NCBI GenBank assembly: GCA_000296795.1
Contig: BAFH01000002.1
Location: forward strand, 528,686 to 592,685
Length of the DNA: 64,000 nucleotides
Origin: Candidatus Jettenia caeni
GTDB taxonomy: Bacteria; Planctomycetota; Brocadiia; Brocadiales; Brocadiaceae
Direction: 5' to 3'
Shown here: positions 45,509-54,142 of the stretch, one piece after another
Layout of the letters: each line of letters starts with the position of its first letter
Position numbering within the stretch: the first letter of the stretch is position 1
Translations under genes and position numbers: made by a program
The notes under the pieces: model-generated
The model's input: only the letters and a program-made list of their open reading frames with translations
What the model was told of the DNA's origin: nothing
Databases searched by the model: none

Positions 45509-47098
45509 TTAAATAGTATCTACTTCGTTAAATACATTTGTGGTAAAAACATAAAATTCCATTCTATCGTCTTTCCATGCGTCTTTTGGCAATCCTGCTT
45601 TTTGGCAAAGATGCCGTAAGGTGTCTATTTTGCCCCATCCTTCCTCAATCGCAATTTGTGGCAGAAAAACGGCGTGAGCAAGCCCTTTACGTATAAGAAT
45701 ACCTTCTTTACCCAGGAGAAAATCAACGGGTTTGTTAATCTTTTTTAGCTCACTTAAAACTGAAATCTCTATAATAATATCAGATATCTCTTGGGCCTCT
45801 ACAGGATTAAATCGGCAGTCGCCAGAAGATGATTTAATGGTATTTTCTACTACACCCTGGAAGAGTGCTCTCTTCGGCAGAACATATCCCATGCATCCCC
45901 GAAGTTCGCCGTATTTTTTTAATGTTACAAAAACTCCATAATTCTTTTTTAATTTTGGTGTAACGGTACGCTCTATAGGGGTTAAATCGGGCGGAATACC
46001 TGTTCTTGTGTAAGTTTGCAAGGTATTTCTGGCAAGAGACAATAAGCGTATTTTTTCTTCACTTGTTAAACTAAAAGGTGGATGTTTTTCTGAAGAATCT
46101 AATGGTGGTATATAATGGCCAGATTTGGTTTCCGGAAGTTTTGTAAATAGAATTGATGCATAGCTTACCGAAAAAGAAAAGTTGTTGGATTGACGTCCGG
46201 ATGTATCATAGTTTAAAATTTCACCCTGTGCATTTTCGGGTAATAATTTTAAAAGCAAAGCGATTGGGATGATACCGCATGTGTTTATTCCCGTTTCCTT
46301 TCTGTATGTTCTTAATCCATGGAAATCTTTTGAAAGAATTTTTTCAAATGCCCCATAGTCTAAGGCTTTGATATTTTTTTCAATATTTGTTTTAAAGGGA
46401 ACATAGCCGTATCCTTCCCCATAATGGGTAAAATCAGAACTTACTACTACCAGTGTTTTATCATTTAGTAATGGCCGGATAGCATGAGCAATCTGATCAA
46501 AATCGTCATCTACTAATATACCGACCATAATAGGGACTAAGGTAAAATTACCCAGAGATAGCTGCAAAAAGGGCAATTGTGTTTCTAAAGAATGTTCTCC
46601 GCTATATGCCCCTTCATATGATCCAAAAAGCGTTGTTGTTTTTTGAGGTGCGGTTGGTGATGAGCCTTTCGCAAAGGTAAGTAAATAGTTGCATGCTTCC
46701 TGATCAACAGTGATAAGGCCTAAGGGTGTTTTAAAATTTTTTGTCTTTAGAATTGAAACGCCCCGGAAACGCTTGCCGCTCGAGAAATGGCTGGGGGATA
46801 ATAAGATAACCCGGGTAAACTCATAGCCTTTAATACTTTTATATCCATATGCTGCCACCTGGCCGGAATATTGATATCCGGCGTGGGGAGAAATGACGGC
46901 CAGGGGTTTACCCTTGTCTGGTTGCTCCGGTATGTTCTTGAAGAAAGTATTAATTTGTCCTTTTAAGACATTTTCATTTTCAGAATAGAAACGTCCTGCT
47001 ACCTGAGGTTCCCAAACTTCTTGTAGTTCTGTGTGTGCAAATAAGAGAGAATTTGATAAGACTATGAGAAAAAAAACAAAAAGGGATAAAGGTCTCAT
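45509..47098 (-). CDS. Exported Memo-AMMECR1 fusion protein
   Basis: The ATG at 47098 is chosen over 47143: it has AAGGAAAC upstream, avoids overlap with the DedA-like gene, and gives the signal peptide 'MRPLSLFVFFLIVLSNSLLF' then A-H. The 529-aa product has a Memo domain at about residues 30-310. This carries 'PLAVISPHAGYQYSGQVAAY', 'RVILLSPSHFSSGKRFRGVS', 'GEHSLETQLPFLQL', 'VVVSSDFTHYGEGYGY' and 'GINTCGIIPI', preserving the His/Asp/Cys metal-site pattern related to extradiol dioxygenases. An AMMECR1 domain follows (about 345-525; 'KKYGELRGCMGYVLPKRALF'). Fusions of these two halves are known, but the export signal is unusual. No radical SAM partner is beside it. Confidence 0.85.
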   Translation of the reverse strand: MRPLSLFVFFLIVLSNSLLFAHTELQEVWEPQVAGRFYSENENVLKGQINTFFKNIPEQPDKGKPLAVISPHAGYQYSGQVAAYGYKSIKGYEFTRVILLSPSHFSSGKRFRGVSILKTKNFKTPLGLITVDQEACNYLLTFAKGSSPTAPQKTTTLFGSYEGAYSGEHSLETQLPFLQLSLGNFTLVPIMVGILVDDDFDQIAHAIRPLLNDKTLVVVSSDFTHYGEGYGYVPFKTNIEKNIKALDYGAFEKILSKDFHGLRTYRKETGINTCGIIPIALLLKLLPENAQGEILNYDTSGRQSNNFSFSVSYASILFTKLPETKSGHYIPPLDSSEKHPPFSLTSEEKIRLLSLARNTLQTYTRTGIPPDLTPIERTVTPKLKKNYGVFVTLKKYGELRGCMGYVLPKRALFQGVVENTIKSSSGDCRFNPVEAQEISDIIIEISVLSELKKINKPVDFLLGKEGILIRKGLAHAVFLPQIAIEEGWGKIDTLRHLCQKAGLPKDAWKDDRMEFYVFTTNVFNEVDTI

Positions 47099-47108
47099 GA
47101 TAGTTTCC

Positions 47109-47738
47109 TTATGTGAGTAATTTGATGATGAAAAAACCAACAACCAGTAATATTACAAAAGCGATAGAGATTATATTAAAGTATTTATCTATAAAATCCT
47201 TAATTTTTGGTCCAAACACATAGGTAAGTGCTGCTATGATGAAAAACCGTCCGGAACGGCTCACTGCTGACGCTATAATAAATGTCCAAATATTGATCTT
47301 GCAGACGCCTGCTGCAATAGTAAAGACTTTGTAAGGAATAGGCGTGAATCCGGCTATGGCTACAGCAATAAAGGCGTTAGCGTTGTATTCCTCTTTGACA
47401 AAATCAAATTTATCGGTTATCCCATAGAAATTAAGGATAGGCAGTCCCAGGTATTCAAAGAATTGATATCCAATAAAATAACCAAAACAGCCACCTAATA
47501 CAGACCCTGCAGAACAGATTGCCGCATATTTGAAAGATTTTTTAGGAATTGAGAATGCAAGCGCCATAAGAAGCACATCAGGAGGTATCGGGAAAAAGGA
47601 TGATTCGCAAAAAGCCAGTGCAAAAAGAGCAAAAGCCCCATAAGGGGTATGAGCCCAGTGCAGTGTCCATTCATAAAGCCTTCTATGCAGACCTGCTTTT
47701 TTAACCTGCGACAATTCCATTGCTTCTTCATACTTCAT
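47109..47738 (-). CDS. DedA/YqaA-like membrane protein (VTT domain)
   Basis: An ATG at 47738 with GAGGGA eight bases upstream is preferred to the TTG at 47753, giving 209 aa. Five or so membrane helices carry the VTT/SNARE-associated signature: 'ALFALAFCESSFFPIPPDVL', 'GSVLGGCFGYFIGYQF', 'AVAIAGFTPIPYKVFTIAAG' and 'SAVSRSGRFFIIAAL'. DedA-type proteins are now linked to flipping of undecaprenyl phosphate or phospholipids, while the YqaA branch is less studied. It is upstream of the Memo-AMMECR1 fusion with an 11-base gap (47098 to 47109), so they share a transcript. Confidence 0.85.
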   Translation of the reverse strand: MKYEEAMELSQVKKAGLHRRLYEWTLHWAHTPYGAFALFALAFCESSFFPIPPDVLLMALAFSIPKKSFKYAAICSAGSVLGGCFGYFIGYQFFEYLGLPILNFYGITDKFDFVKEEYNANAFIAVAIAGFTPIPYKVFTIAAGVCKINIWTFIIASAVSRSGRFFIIAALTYVFGPKIKDFIDKYFNIISIAFVILLVVGFFIIKLLT

Positions 47739-48056
47739 AAGAATATCCCTCAAATGGTAGCAGAAATATAGACTTTATTCATGAGTGAATAAAAGAATAG
47801 AGAAAGGTTTTTAGATTTCTCTATCATAGAATCTTTTGTTTAAAAATTATTGTAATATGTTATAGTCTGAAATTAAATAGAAATTAGTTTAATTTTTTTT
47901 GGAATTGTTTGTAGTACAAACAGCATCATCTCTTGTTGCAAAATCTTCGCCCTGATAAATTCTTTCCATACTCATAGAAGGGTTCTTGCGTTCAGAGCCC
48001 CCTTTTTCTCGCTATGAGATAATTCTTTTTGGAGAAAAGGTGTGAGGAGTTTTAAT
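47739..48056. other. Intergenic region with no supported gene
   Basis: About 320 AT-rich bases lie between divergent genes. A 28-codon minus-strand ORF starting near 47976 ('MSMERIYQGEDFATRDDAV') is present but has no ribosome-binding site or other support. The ilvD promoter begins at the right edge. Confidence 0.4.
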
Positions 48057-48084
48057 TTGACAATAAAAAGCTTTTCGCTATAAT
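48057..48084 (+). promoter_or_regulatory. Strong sigma-70 promoter of ilvD
   Basis: Perfect TTGACA (48057-48062) and perfect TATAAT (48079-48084) are separated by 16 bases. Transcription would begin near 48091, leaving a 50-base leader, too short for an attenuator. Confidence 0.8.
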
Positions 48085-48140
48085 AAAAAGGCTTGATGTT
48101 ATATAATGATAATAGTTTACAATTGAAAGGTGAATAATCT

Positions 48141-49799
48141 TTGCGAAGTGACACAATTACAAAGGGCCTCGAGCGGGTTCCGGCCCGGGCGCTCTTATAT
48201 GCAACAGGTTTGAGCAGGGAAGATTTGGGAAAACCCTTTATAGGAATAGCAAGTAGTTTTACAGACCTTATTCCCGGACATGTGCATATGCGGTCTTTGG
48301 AAAGGGCGATTGAAAAGGGGATTCATGCCGGTGGTGGTATTAGCTTCATCTTTGGTGTGCCTGGTATTTGTGATGGGATTGCAATGGGGCATGATGGTAT
48401 GCGTTATTCGCTTGCTTCCAGGGACCTTATTGCTGATATTATCGAATGCGTAGTGAGCGCCCATTGTTTGGATGGGCTGATAATGCTGACAAATTGCGAT
48501 AAGATTACCCCTGGTATGTTGATGGGTATTGCCCGGTTAGATATACCGGGAATTGTTGTAACGGCTGGGCCTATGATCTCCGGACGTTATGGAAAGCAAA
48601 AGTTATCGTTAGTGAAGGATACCTTTGAAGCAGTGGGAAGGCGACGGAGAGGCGAGATTAATGACAATGAGTTATCCTGTTTGGAGATGGATGCTTGTCC
48701 GGGGCCTGGTTCCTGCCAGGGGCTCTATACGGCCAATACTATGGCTTGTGTGTCTGAAGCGCTTGGAATGTCATTGCCGAGGTGTGCTGCGTCATTAGCA
48801 ATTTCTTCCGAAAAGGAGCGGATTGCATATAAAAGCGGGCAGCAGGTGGTAGGGCTTGTGAGAAATGGTGTTACTGCCAGAAAAATTATGATTCAAAAAG
48901 CATTTGAAAATGCTATTATGGTTGACATGGCGTTAGGCGGTTCTACAAATAGCTGTTTACACATTCCCGCCATTGCAAAAGAGGCTGGCATAGAGATGGA
49001 TCTGAAATTGTTTGATACAATCAGTGCGAGAACTCCTCATATAACGAGCTTACAGCCAGGCGGTGAATACTTACTGGAGGATTTATATTATGCTGGCGGT
49101 ATCCCGGCGGTTATGAAGCGTTTGTATAATGATCTGCACGATTGCTCAACGGTGAGCGGCTTAAGCATAAAGGAAATTGCAAAAGCGGCGGAAATTTGCG
49201 ATGGAGATATTATTCAAACAAAAGAAAAAGCATATCACAAAGAAGGTGGAATTGCCATTTTATATGGAAATTTAGCTCCTGATGGCGCTGTGGTTAAACA
49301 GAGTGCTGTATCAGAAAAGATGATGCGGTTCCGTGGTACGGCAAAAGTATTCGATAGTGAAGAAGTTGCAATGAAGGCAATTATGGGTTCGCAAATCAGC
49401 AAAGGTACTGTAGTGGTAATACGCTACGAGGGGCCACGCGGGGGGCCTGGAATGAGAGAGATGTTGGCTCCTACAGCGGCGCTTGTGGGTATGGGTTTAG
49501 ATGAATCTGTAGCATTAATTACTGATGGCCGATTTTCGGGAGGAACTCAGGGTCCCTGTATTGGCCACGTATCTCCGGAGGCAATGATTGGCGGGCCTAT
49601 CGCGCTGGTAGAGGATGGCGATGAAATAACTATCGATATTCCAAATCGGAAATTAGATTTGCATGTAACGGAGGCAGTGCTTGCACAACGCAAGACAAGA
49701 TGGGCGCCTCCTAAACCAAGGATAACCCGAGGCCTGTTAGCTCGATATGCAAAATGTGTAACATCTGCGGATAAAGGGGCTGTGTTAATGGCGGACTAA
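48141..49799 (+). CDS. ilvD: Dihydroxy-acid dehydratase
   Basis: IlvD dehydrates 2,3-dihydroxy-isovalerate and -methylvalerate in valine, isoleucine and leucine synthesis. The start is a TTG giving '[20 protein letters not shown]', the family's usual beginning. The 552-aa protein holds the Fe-S cluster and Mg ligands: '[14 protein letters not shown]', '[20 protein letters not shown]', '[15 protein letters not shown]', and the C-terminal '[20 protein letters not shown]' and '[20 protein letters not shown]'. The three cluster Cys are in place. It stands apart from other ilv genes, with tRNA-Gln 35 bases downstream. Confidence 0.96.
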   Translation: MRSDTITKGLERVPARALLYATGLSREDLGKPFIGIASSFTDLIPGHVHMRSLERAIEKGIHAGGGISFIFGVPGICDGIAMGHDGMRYSLASRDLIADIIECVVSAHCLDGLIMLTNCDKITPGMLMGIARLDIPGIVVTAGPMISGRYGKQKLSLVKDTFEAVGRRRRGEINDNELSCLEMDACPGPGSCQGLYTANTMACVSEALGMSLPRCAASLAISSEKERIAYKSGQQVVGLVRNGVTARKIMIQKAFENAIMVDMALGGSTNSCLHIPAIAKEAGIEMDLKLFDTISARTPHITSLQPGGEYLLEDLYYAGGIPAVMKRLYNDLHDCSTVSGLSIKEIAKAAEICDGDIIQTKEKAYHKEGGIAILYGNLAPDGAVVKQSAVSEKMMRFRGTAKVFDSEEVAMKAIMGSQISKGTVVVIRYEGPRGGPGMREMLAPTAALVGMGLDESVALITDGRFSGGTQGPCIGHVSPEAMIGGPIALVEDGDEITIDIPNRKLDLHVTEAVLAQRKTRWAPPKPRITRGLLARYAKCVTSADKGAVLMAD

Positions 49800-49833
49800 A
49801 AAGTCCTGTATGTAAAACCTCTAAAATTATTGC

Positions 49834-49907
49834 TACCCGGTGGTGTAATGGTAACACTAGAGATTTTGGCTCTCTCATTGGAGGTTCGAGTCCTCCCCGG
49901 GTAGCCA
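49834..49907 (+). tRNA. tRNA-Gln (anticodon TTG)
   Basis: Acceptor TACCCGG (49834-49840) pairs with CCGGGTA, followed by discriminator G and encoded CCA (49905-49907). The anticodon arm is AGAGA-TTTTGGC-TCTCT with TTG at 34-36, and the T arm is GGAGG-TTCGAGT-CCTCC. G73 is usual for glutamine tRNA. It reads CAA and probably CAG. Confidence 0.95.
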
Positions 49908-49971
49908 TTATATTTTATGGAAGAGAATAAAGCAGAGCACTCTTTTATACTCTTCACAGGAATCAGCAAAA

Positions 49972-50523
49972 ATGAGAAAGACCACAGCAATCATACTTGC
50001 CGCGGGAAAAGGAACACGTATGCGGTCGTCGAGACCCAAAGCACTGCACGAGGTATGTGGCACGCCCCTTTTAGGATATGTGATTGAAGCTGTACAGGAT
50101 GCCGGGGTCTCGCAAATAATCGTTGTTGCAGGAGATAAAAAAGAATCAGTAAAAGATAATCTTAAAAAGATGTCCGTTGAAATTGCAGAGCAGTATGAGC
50201 AATTAGGAACCGCACACGCCGTCATGTCTGCTAGACACCTTCTTCCAAACAGGACGGATGCTATCATAGTATTGAATGGTGATACTCCTCTCGTCAAGCC
50301 TCAAACGTTGAAGAAATTAATTACTATAAATACCGGGACAGAAGCAGATGTAACATTATTAACAGCTTGCCTGGATAAACCACGGGGATATGGCAGGATT
50401 TCCAGAGATTTACACGGCGGTATAAAAGGGATTATAGAAGAAAGTGAGGCGAATGCAGAGGGGTTAAAAATTAAAGAAATTAATGGATTCCAGAGTGATA
50501 CTACCTCTTTCGTAGAAGGATAA
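49972..50523 (+). CDS. Truncated GlmU-type nucleotidyltransferase (N-terminal part only)
   Basis: The 183-aa product begins like the GlmU uridylyltransferase domain: 'MRKTTAIILAAGKGTRMRSS' with the G-x-G-T-R-M loop and following K, 'ALHEVCGTPLLGYVIEA', 'QLGTAHAVMSARHLL', 'IIVLNGDTPLVKPQTL' (catalytic Asp), and 'GIIEESEANAEGLKIKEIN'. It then diverges and stops after twelve more residues, with prs starting one base later. The rest of the transferase domain (including the second metal-binding Asn) and the whole left-handed-helix acetyltransferase are missing. It sits in the conserved glmU-prs-rplY-pth order. It is probably a deletion remnant and may be non-functional; another glmU should exist. 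Confidence 0.75.
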   Translation: MRKTTAIILAAGKGTRMRSSRPKALHEVCGTPLLGYVIEAVQDAGVSQIIVVAGDKKESVKDNLKKMSVEIAEQYEQLGTAHAVMSARHLLPNRTDAIIVLNGDTPLVKPQTLKKLITINTGTEADVTLLTACLDKPRGYGRISRDLHGGIKGIIEESEANAEGLKIKEINGFQSDTTSFVEG

Positions 50524-50524
50524 C

Positions 50525-51493
50525 ATGGATAAAAAAAGAAAGCTCGAAGAGATAAATAATTTAAAGATATTTTCGGGGAATGCAAATTCTGTATTGGCAG
50601 AGAAAATTTGCGAACATTTATCAATTCGTCTGGGTAATGCATACGTAGGTCGTTTCCCGGATGGAGAAATTGATCTGAAGGTAAACGAGGATGTCCGTGG
50701 CGCTGATGTGTTTCTTGTACAGCCGACATGTCCTCCGGTAAATGAAAATTTAGCAGAATTGCTTATATTTATAGACTGTTTAAAAAGGGCATCAGCAGCA
50801 CGTATTACGGCGGTATTGCCCTATTATGGGTATGCCAGAAAAGACAGAAAAGACGAGGGCCGTGTACCAATAACAGCAAAATTAGTGGCAAATCTTATCA
50901 CAGAGTCAGGCGCTGATCGCGTGCTTACCGTTGATTTGCATGCAGCTCAAATACAGGGGTTTTTTGATATACCTGTAGACCATTTGCTTGCTTTTCCCGT
51001 ACTCTCGAAGTATTTTGAAAGGCTAAAATCAGAAGATCTGGTAGTGGTAACACCTGATGTGGGTGGAATAAAACTGGCTAGAAATTATTCCAAAAAACTG
51101 GGAATAAAAATGGCTATTGTCGATAAACGAAGGGTAGGGCCTGAAGAAACACAAATTGGCTTTGTTATAGGAGATGTAAATAATAAGGATGTAATAATGA
51201 TTGATGATTTAATTGCTACCGGCGGTTCCATTGTTCAGGCAGCAAATGTACTAAAAGAAAGGGGTGCAAAGGATATTTATGTCGGCGCTACCCATCCTGT
51301 ATTTTGCGGAAGCGCCGTAGAAAAGCTTTCTGCTGCGCCGATAAAAGAGATTATTGTAACCGATACGATACCGCTTACGGAAAAGGCAAAAAGTTGTCAT
51401 GATAAAATTAAGGTATTATCAATTTCTGAGCTTTTAGGAGATGCGATTATGAGGATTCATCGGCACGAGTCCGTGAGTTCTCTCTTTGTTTAA
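50525..51493 (+). CDS. prs: Ribose-phosphate pyrophosphokinase
   Basis: Prs makes PRPP from ribose 5-phosphate and ATP for nucleotide, His and Trp synthesis. The 322-aa protein starts 'MDKKRKLEEINNLKIFSGNA' and carries the class I motifs 'GRFPDGEIDLKVNEDVRGAD' (flexible loop and ATP contact), 'PYYGYARKDRKDEGRVPIT', the catalytic 'TVDLHAAQIQGFFDIPVD', and the PRPP-binding 'VIMIDDLIATGGSIVQAA'. Glutamine PRPP users such as TrpE's pathway depend on it. It overlaps closely with the truncated glmU and precedes rplY by 32 bases. Confidence 0.97.
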   Translation: MDKKRKLEEINNLKIFSGNANSVLAEKICEHLSIRLGNAYVGRFPDGEIDLKVNEDVRGADVFLVQPTCPPVNENLAELLIFIDCLKRASAARITAVLPYYGYARKDRKDEGRVPITAKLVANLITESGADRVLTVDLHAAQIQGFFDIPVDHLLAFPVLSKYFERLKSEDLVVVTPDVGGIKLARNYSKKLGIKMAIVDKRRVGPEETQIGFVIGDVNNKDVIMIDDLIATGGSIVQAANVLKERGAKDIYVGATHPVFCGSAVEKLSAAPIKEIIVTDTIPLTEKAKSCHDKIKVLSISELLGDAIMRIHRHESVSSLFV

Positions 51494-51525
51494 TTATTAT
51501 TTTATGTTTTAGGGAGCAAATAGAG

Positions 51526-52167
51526 ATGGAAATCTTAGAATTAAAGGCAGAAAAAAGAACAACAAAAGGGAAAAAGGTAACGAAAAGATTGCGAGAGGAA
51601 AGACAAATCCCGGCTATTTTATATGGTCATAAATTAGATAATGTCATGCTGTGTTTTGAAGAGGGTCAATTTGCCCGTATACTCAATACTGGAGCAAGAA
51701 TGGTCCGTTTGGCGTTTGATGATAAAAAAGAATCCGTACTTATAAAGGATATTCAGTATGATTACATTTCAGATCGTGTAATCCATGTGGATTTCTCCCG
51801 GATTGATCTGGATGAAAGGATTAAACTGCGGATACCTATCGAACTCTTTGGTGAATCTGCCGGAGTAAAGGAAGGCGGTGTGCTGACTTATGTTATGAAG
51901 GATGTAGAAGTGGAATGTCTGCCAATTGCCATACCTGAAAAAATAAAAGTAAATATATCGGATTTAAATCTGGGAAAAGCAATTCATGTTAAAGAATTAC
52001 CTGTGCTGGAGGGTATTCAATACATATCGGATCCCGATGCAGTGATTGTATCTGTGCATCAGCCTGCAGCGGAAAAAGTTGTGCCAGAGGAAGAACTCTT
52101 GGCTGAGCCTGAAGTTATTACCAAGAAGCCGAAAGAAGGGGAAGAGACAGAAGCGAAATCTGCATAA
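51526..52167 (+). CDS. rplY: Large ribosomal subunit protein bL25 (Ctc form)
   Basis: bL25 binds 5S rRNA in the large subunit. This is the two-domain Ctc/TL5 form of 213 aa. The N-terminal 5S-binding domain (about 1-92) has 'LKAEKRTTKGKKVTKRLREE', 'RQIPAILYGH' and 'LIKDIQYDYISDRVIHVDFS'. The C-terminal beta domain (about 93-185) has 'IELFGESAGVKEGGVLTYVM'. An acidic/basic tail 'KKPKEGEETEAKSA' closes it. The prs-ctc-pth order matches many bacteria. Confidence 0.95.
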   Translation: MEILELKAEKRTTKGKKVTKRLREERQIPAILYGHKLDNVMLCFEEGQFARILNTGARMVRLAFDDKKESVLIKDIQYDYISDRVIHVDFSRIDLDERIKLRIPIELFGESAGVKEGGVLTYVMKDVEVECLPIAIPEKIKVNISDLNLGKAIHVKELPVLEGIQYISDPDAVIVSVHQPAAEKVVPEEELLAEPEVITKKPKEGEETEAKSA

Positions 52168-52189
52168 AAATAGAGCATGGTATGTTTTC

Positions 52190-52744
52190 ATGAAGATCAT
52201 AGTTGGTCTGGGCAATCCCGGGAAAAAATATGTAAAAACAAGGCACAACTTGGGTTTTATGGTAATCGATCAACTTGCCCCGCTATTTGATATGGAATGT
52301 AATAACAAAAGATTTCAATCTCTTTTTGGTAAGGGGGTACTGGAAGATGAAGAGATTATACTATTAAAACCACAGACATTTATGAACTTAAGCGGAGTCG
52401 CCGTAAAGGAAGCTGTAAATATGTATAAATGCGCGTTTCAAGATCTTATGATTATCGGTGATGATTTGGATATGCCTTTGGGAAAAATGCGTATTAGGCG
52501 TTGTGGTGGTTGTGGAGGACACCGGGGTCTGGAATCTGTCGCGGCGAGCTTAGGGTCCACAAACTTTCCCCGTTTAAGGGTTGGAATAGGGAGGCCACCT
52601 GCGGGTGATCCGGGTAATTATGTCCTGTCCACCTTTTCCGGGGAAGAGGAAGCTATAGTAAAGGAATCTTTAGATAAAGCTTGTCAGGCCTTAAAAATCT
52701 GGATTTTTGAAGGGATTGAGACGTGTATGAATAAGTTTAATTAA
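52190..52744 (+). CDS. pth: Peptidyl-tRNA hydrolase
   Basis: Pth recycles peptidyl-tRNA released from ribosomes. The start is fixed at the ATG at 52190 because the family begins 'MKIIVGLGNPGKKYVKTRHN'; the longer open frame upstream overlaps rplY. The 184-aa protein has the catalytic His in 'KTRHNLGF', 'LLKPQTFMNLSGVAVKEAVN' with the substrate Asn, the catalytic Asp in 'LMIIGDDLDMPLGKMRIR', and 'GGCGGHRGLESVAASLGST'. It starts 22 bases after rplY. Confidence 0.96.
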   Translation: MKIIVGLGNPGKKYVKTRHNLGFMVIDQLAPLFDMECNNKRFQSLFGKGVLEDEEIILLKPQTFMNLSGVAVKEAVNMYKCAFQDLMIIGDDLDMPLGKMRIRRCGGCGGHRGLESVAASLGSTNFPRLRVGIGRPPAGDPGNYVLSTFSGEEEAIVKESLDKACQALKIWIFEGIETCMNKFN

Positions 52745-52825
52745 TCTTTTTATCGTGTATGAAAATAGTATAAAATAGTTTTGTAATTTTTATAGTAAAA
52801 TAGAAAAAAGTAGGAGGTTAAGAAT

Positions 52826-53242
52826 TTGAGGATGTACGAAGGATTGTTTTTAATTGATAACACCCATGCCAGCATGGAATGGGATAACGTGGTAAAGCAT
52901 ATCCATGATATTCTGCAAAAAAATGGAGCGGAGATTCTGAAAACAGAAAAATGGGGTGAAAAAAAATTAGCATATAAGATCAAAGGACATAAACGCGGGA
53001 CTTATCTGCTTATCCATTTTAACGCTAAAAGCGGAGCTATTACAGCTATAAAAAGGGATTTCCAGCTTTCTGATTATATCATCCGTTCTTTAATCGTAAA
53101 AGATGATAAAATTGAGGAGGTATCTCAGATCGGTGTAATTGAGCCAATACCCGGAAGAAACACGGGTGTAACTCCTGAAATAAAAGATGCAGAATTATTG
53201 GAAAAAACAGATATGGCAATCAATGTTACAGGCGAAGTATAG
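52826..53242 (+). CDS. rpsF: Small ribosomal subunit protein bS6
   Basis: bS6 binds bS18 on the platform of the 30S subunit. The start is the TTG at 52826, eight bases after AGGAGG and giving 'MRMYEGLFLIDNTHASM', in line with E. coli 'MRHYE'. The ATG two codons on is too far from the ribosome-binding site. The 138-aa protein has 'WGEKKLAYKIKGHKRGTYLL' and 'DYIIRSLIVKDDK', with an extended C-terminal tail beyond the roughly 100-residue core. It heads the classic rpsF-ssb-rpsR-rplI set. Confidence 0.95.
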   Translation: MRMYEGLFLIDNTHASMEWDNVVKHIHDILQKNGAEILKTEKWGEKKLAYKIKGHKRGTYLLIHFNAKSGAITAIKRDFQLSDYIIRSLIVKDDKIEEVSQIGVIEPIPGRNTGVTPEIKDAELLEKTDMAINVTGEV

Positions 53243-53337
53243 CATCTCCAGGGATCGGGTCGTACCCAGGGACTCATCAAACCGGCATCAAGGTTTGCAG
53301 CAATATATTTATGGAAGAATTTTTAAAGGAGTAACGT

Positions 53338-53778
53338 ATGGCAAGTCTTAATAAGGTTTTTCTTATGGGGAATCTTACTCGAGACCCGGAGTTAAGATAT
53401 ACCCCGGCAGGATTAGCAGTCGCAAGTTTCGGGATTGCAATCAATAGCGCTTGGACAGCTAAAAGTGGAGAAAAGAAAGAGGAAGTGTGCTACGTTGACA
53501 TTAATATTTTTGGGCGTAGAGCAGAGGTTGTTGGTGAATATTTTAGTAAGGGGAATCCGATTTTTATAGAAGGTCGTTTACAGTATAATCAATGGGAGAC
53601 CAAAGATGGACAAAAAAGGAACACGCTTCGCGTTGTTGCAGACAACTTCCAATTCATTGGAGGTTTAACGAAACGTCCGGAAGAAGGGGCTGGAGTATCA
53701 TCTAAAGAAGGTAAACAATCAGGCGATGTGCCGGAAGATGTTAATCTTGATATAAATCATGAGGATATACCGTTTTAA
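53338..53778 (+). CDS. ssb: Single-stranded DNA-binding protein
   Basis: SSB coats single-stranded DNA in replication, recombination and repair. The 146-aa protein has an OB fold at residues 1-108: 'MASLNKVFLMGNLTRDPELR', 'YTPAGLAVASFGIAIN', 'VCYVDINIFGRRAEVVGEYF', 'GRLQYNQWETKDGQKRN'. The C-terminal tail is disordered and ends 'NHEDIPF', the acidic tip that recruits partner proteins. The ribosome-binding site is AAAGGAG. It lies between rpsF and rpsR, as usual. Confidence 0.97.
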   Translation: MASLNKVFLMGNLTRDPELRYTPAGLAVASFGIAINSAWTAKSGEKKEEVCYVDINIFGRRAEVVGEYFSKGNPIFIEGRLQYNQWETKDGQKRNTLRVVADNFQFIGGLTKRPEEGAGVSSKEGKQSGDVPEDVNLDINHEDIPF

Positions 53779-53820
53779 GATCGTTTCATAAAATTTTTAT
53801 AAGGATAAAAAGGATTAACC

Positions 53821-54042
53821 ATGAGTAAAAAGAGGTTTAACAGAACAAGTAAGTGCCGGTTTTGCAGGATGGGGATTGAAGAGTTAGATTACAAGGACAC
53901 TCAAAACCTGGTAAAACTTACCACAAATCAGGGAAAGCTTTTTTCAAGAAAACGTTCTGGAAATTGCGCTCATCATCAGCATTCAGTAAAGCTTTCTGTT
54001 AAAAGGGCAAGATTTATGGCGCTGCTTCCCTACGTAGCGTAA
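53821..54042 (+). CDS. rpsR: Small ribosomal subunit protein bS18
   Basis: The 73-aa bS18 pairs with bS6 on the 30S platform. 'KRFNRTSKCRFCRMGIEELD' shows a Cys-x-x-Cys pair. 'LVKLTTNQGKLFSRKRSGNC' and 'AHHQHSVKLSVKRARFMALL' match the family. With the later Cys and His residues the protein looks like the zinc-binding (C+) version. It is 42 bases after ssb. Confidence 0.95.
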   Translation: MSKKRFNRTSKCRFCRMGIEELDYKDTQNLVKLTTNQGKLFSRKRSGNCAHHQHSVKLSVKRARFMALLPYVA

Positions 54043-54142
54043 TCGCTACAAAAAAGAAGGAACGATAATTGTGGAATCATAAAATATTCTGTTATTTGTA
54101 ATTAAGCTTGAAATTTGAGTTACCGAGGAGGAAATAAAACGT

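Noticed and set aside
47972-48154. 60-residue minus-strand ORF upstream of ilvD
   Set aside because: It crosses the strong ilvD promoter and has no ribosome-binding site or coding character.
52046-52189. Longer start for pth
   Set aside because: The extra 48 codons lie inside rplY in a different frame and are unlike any Pth N-terminus. The family start at 52190 is unambiguous.
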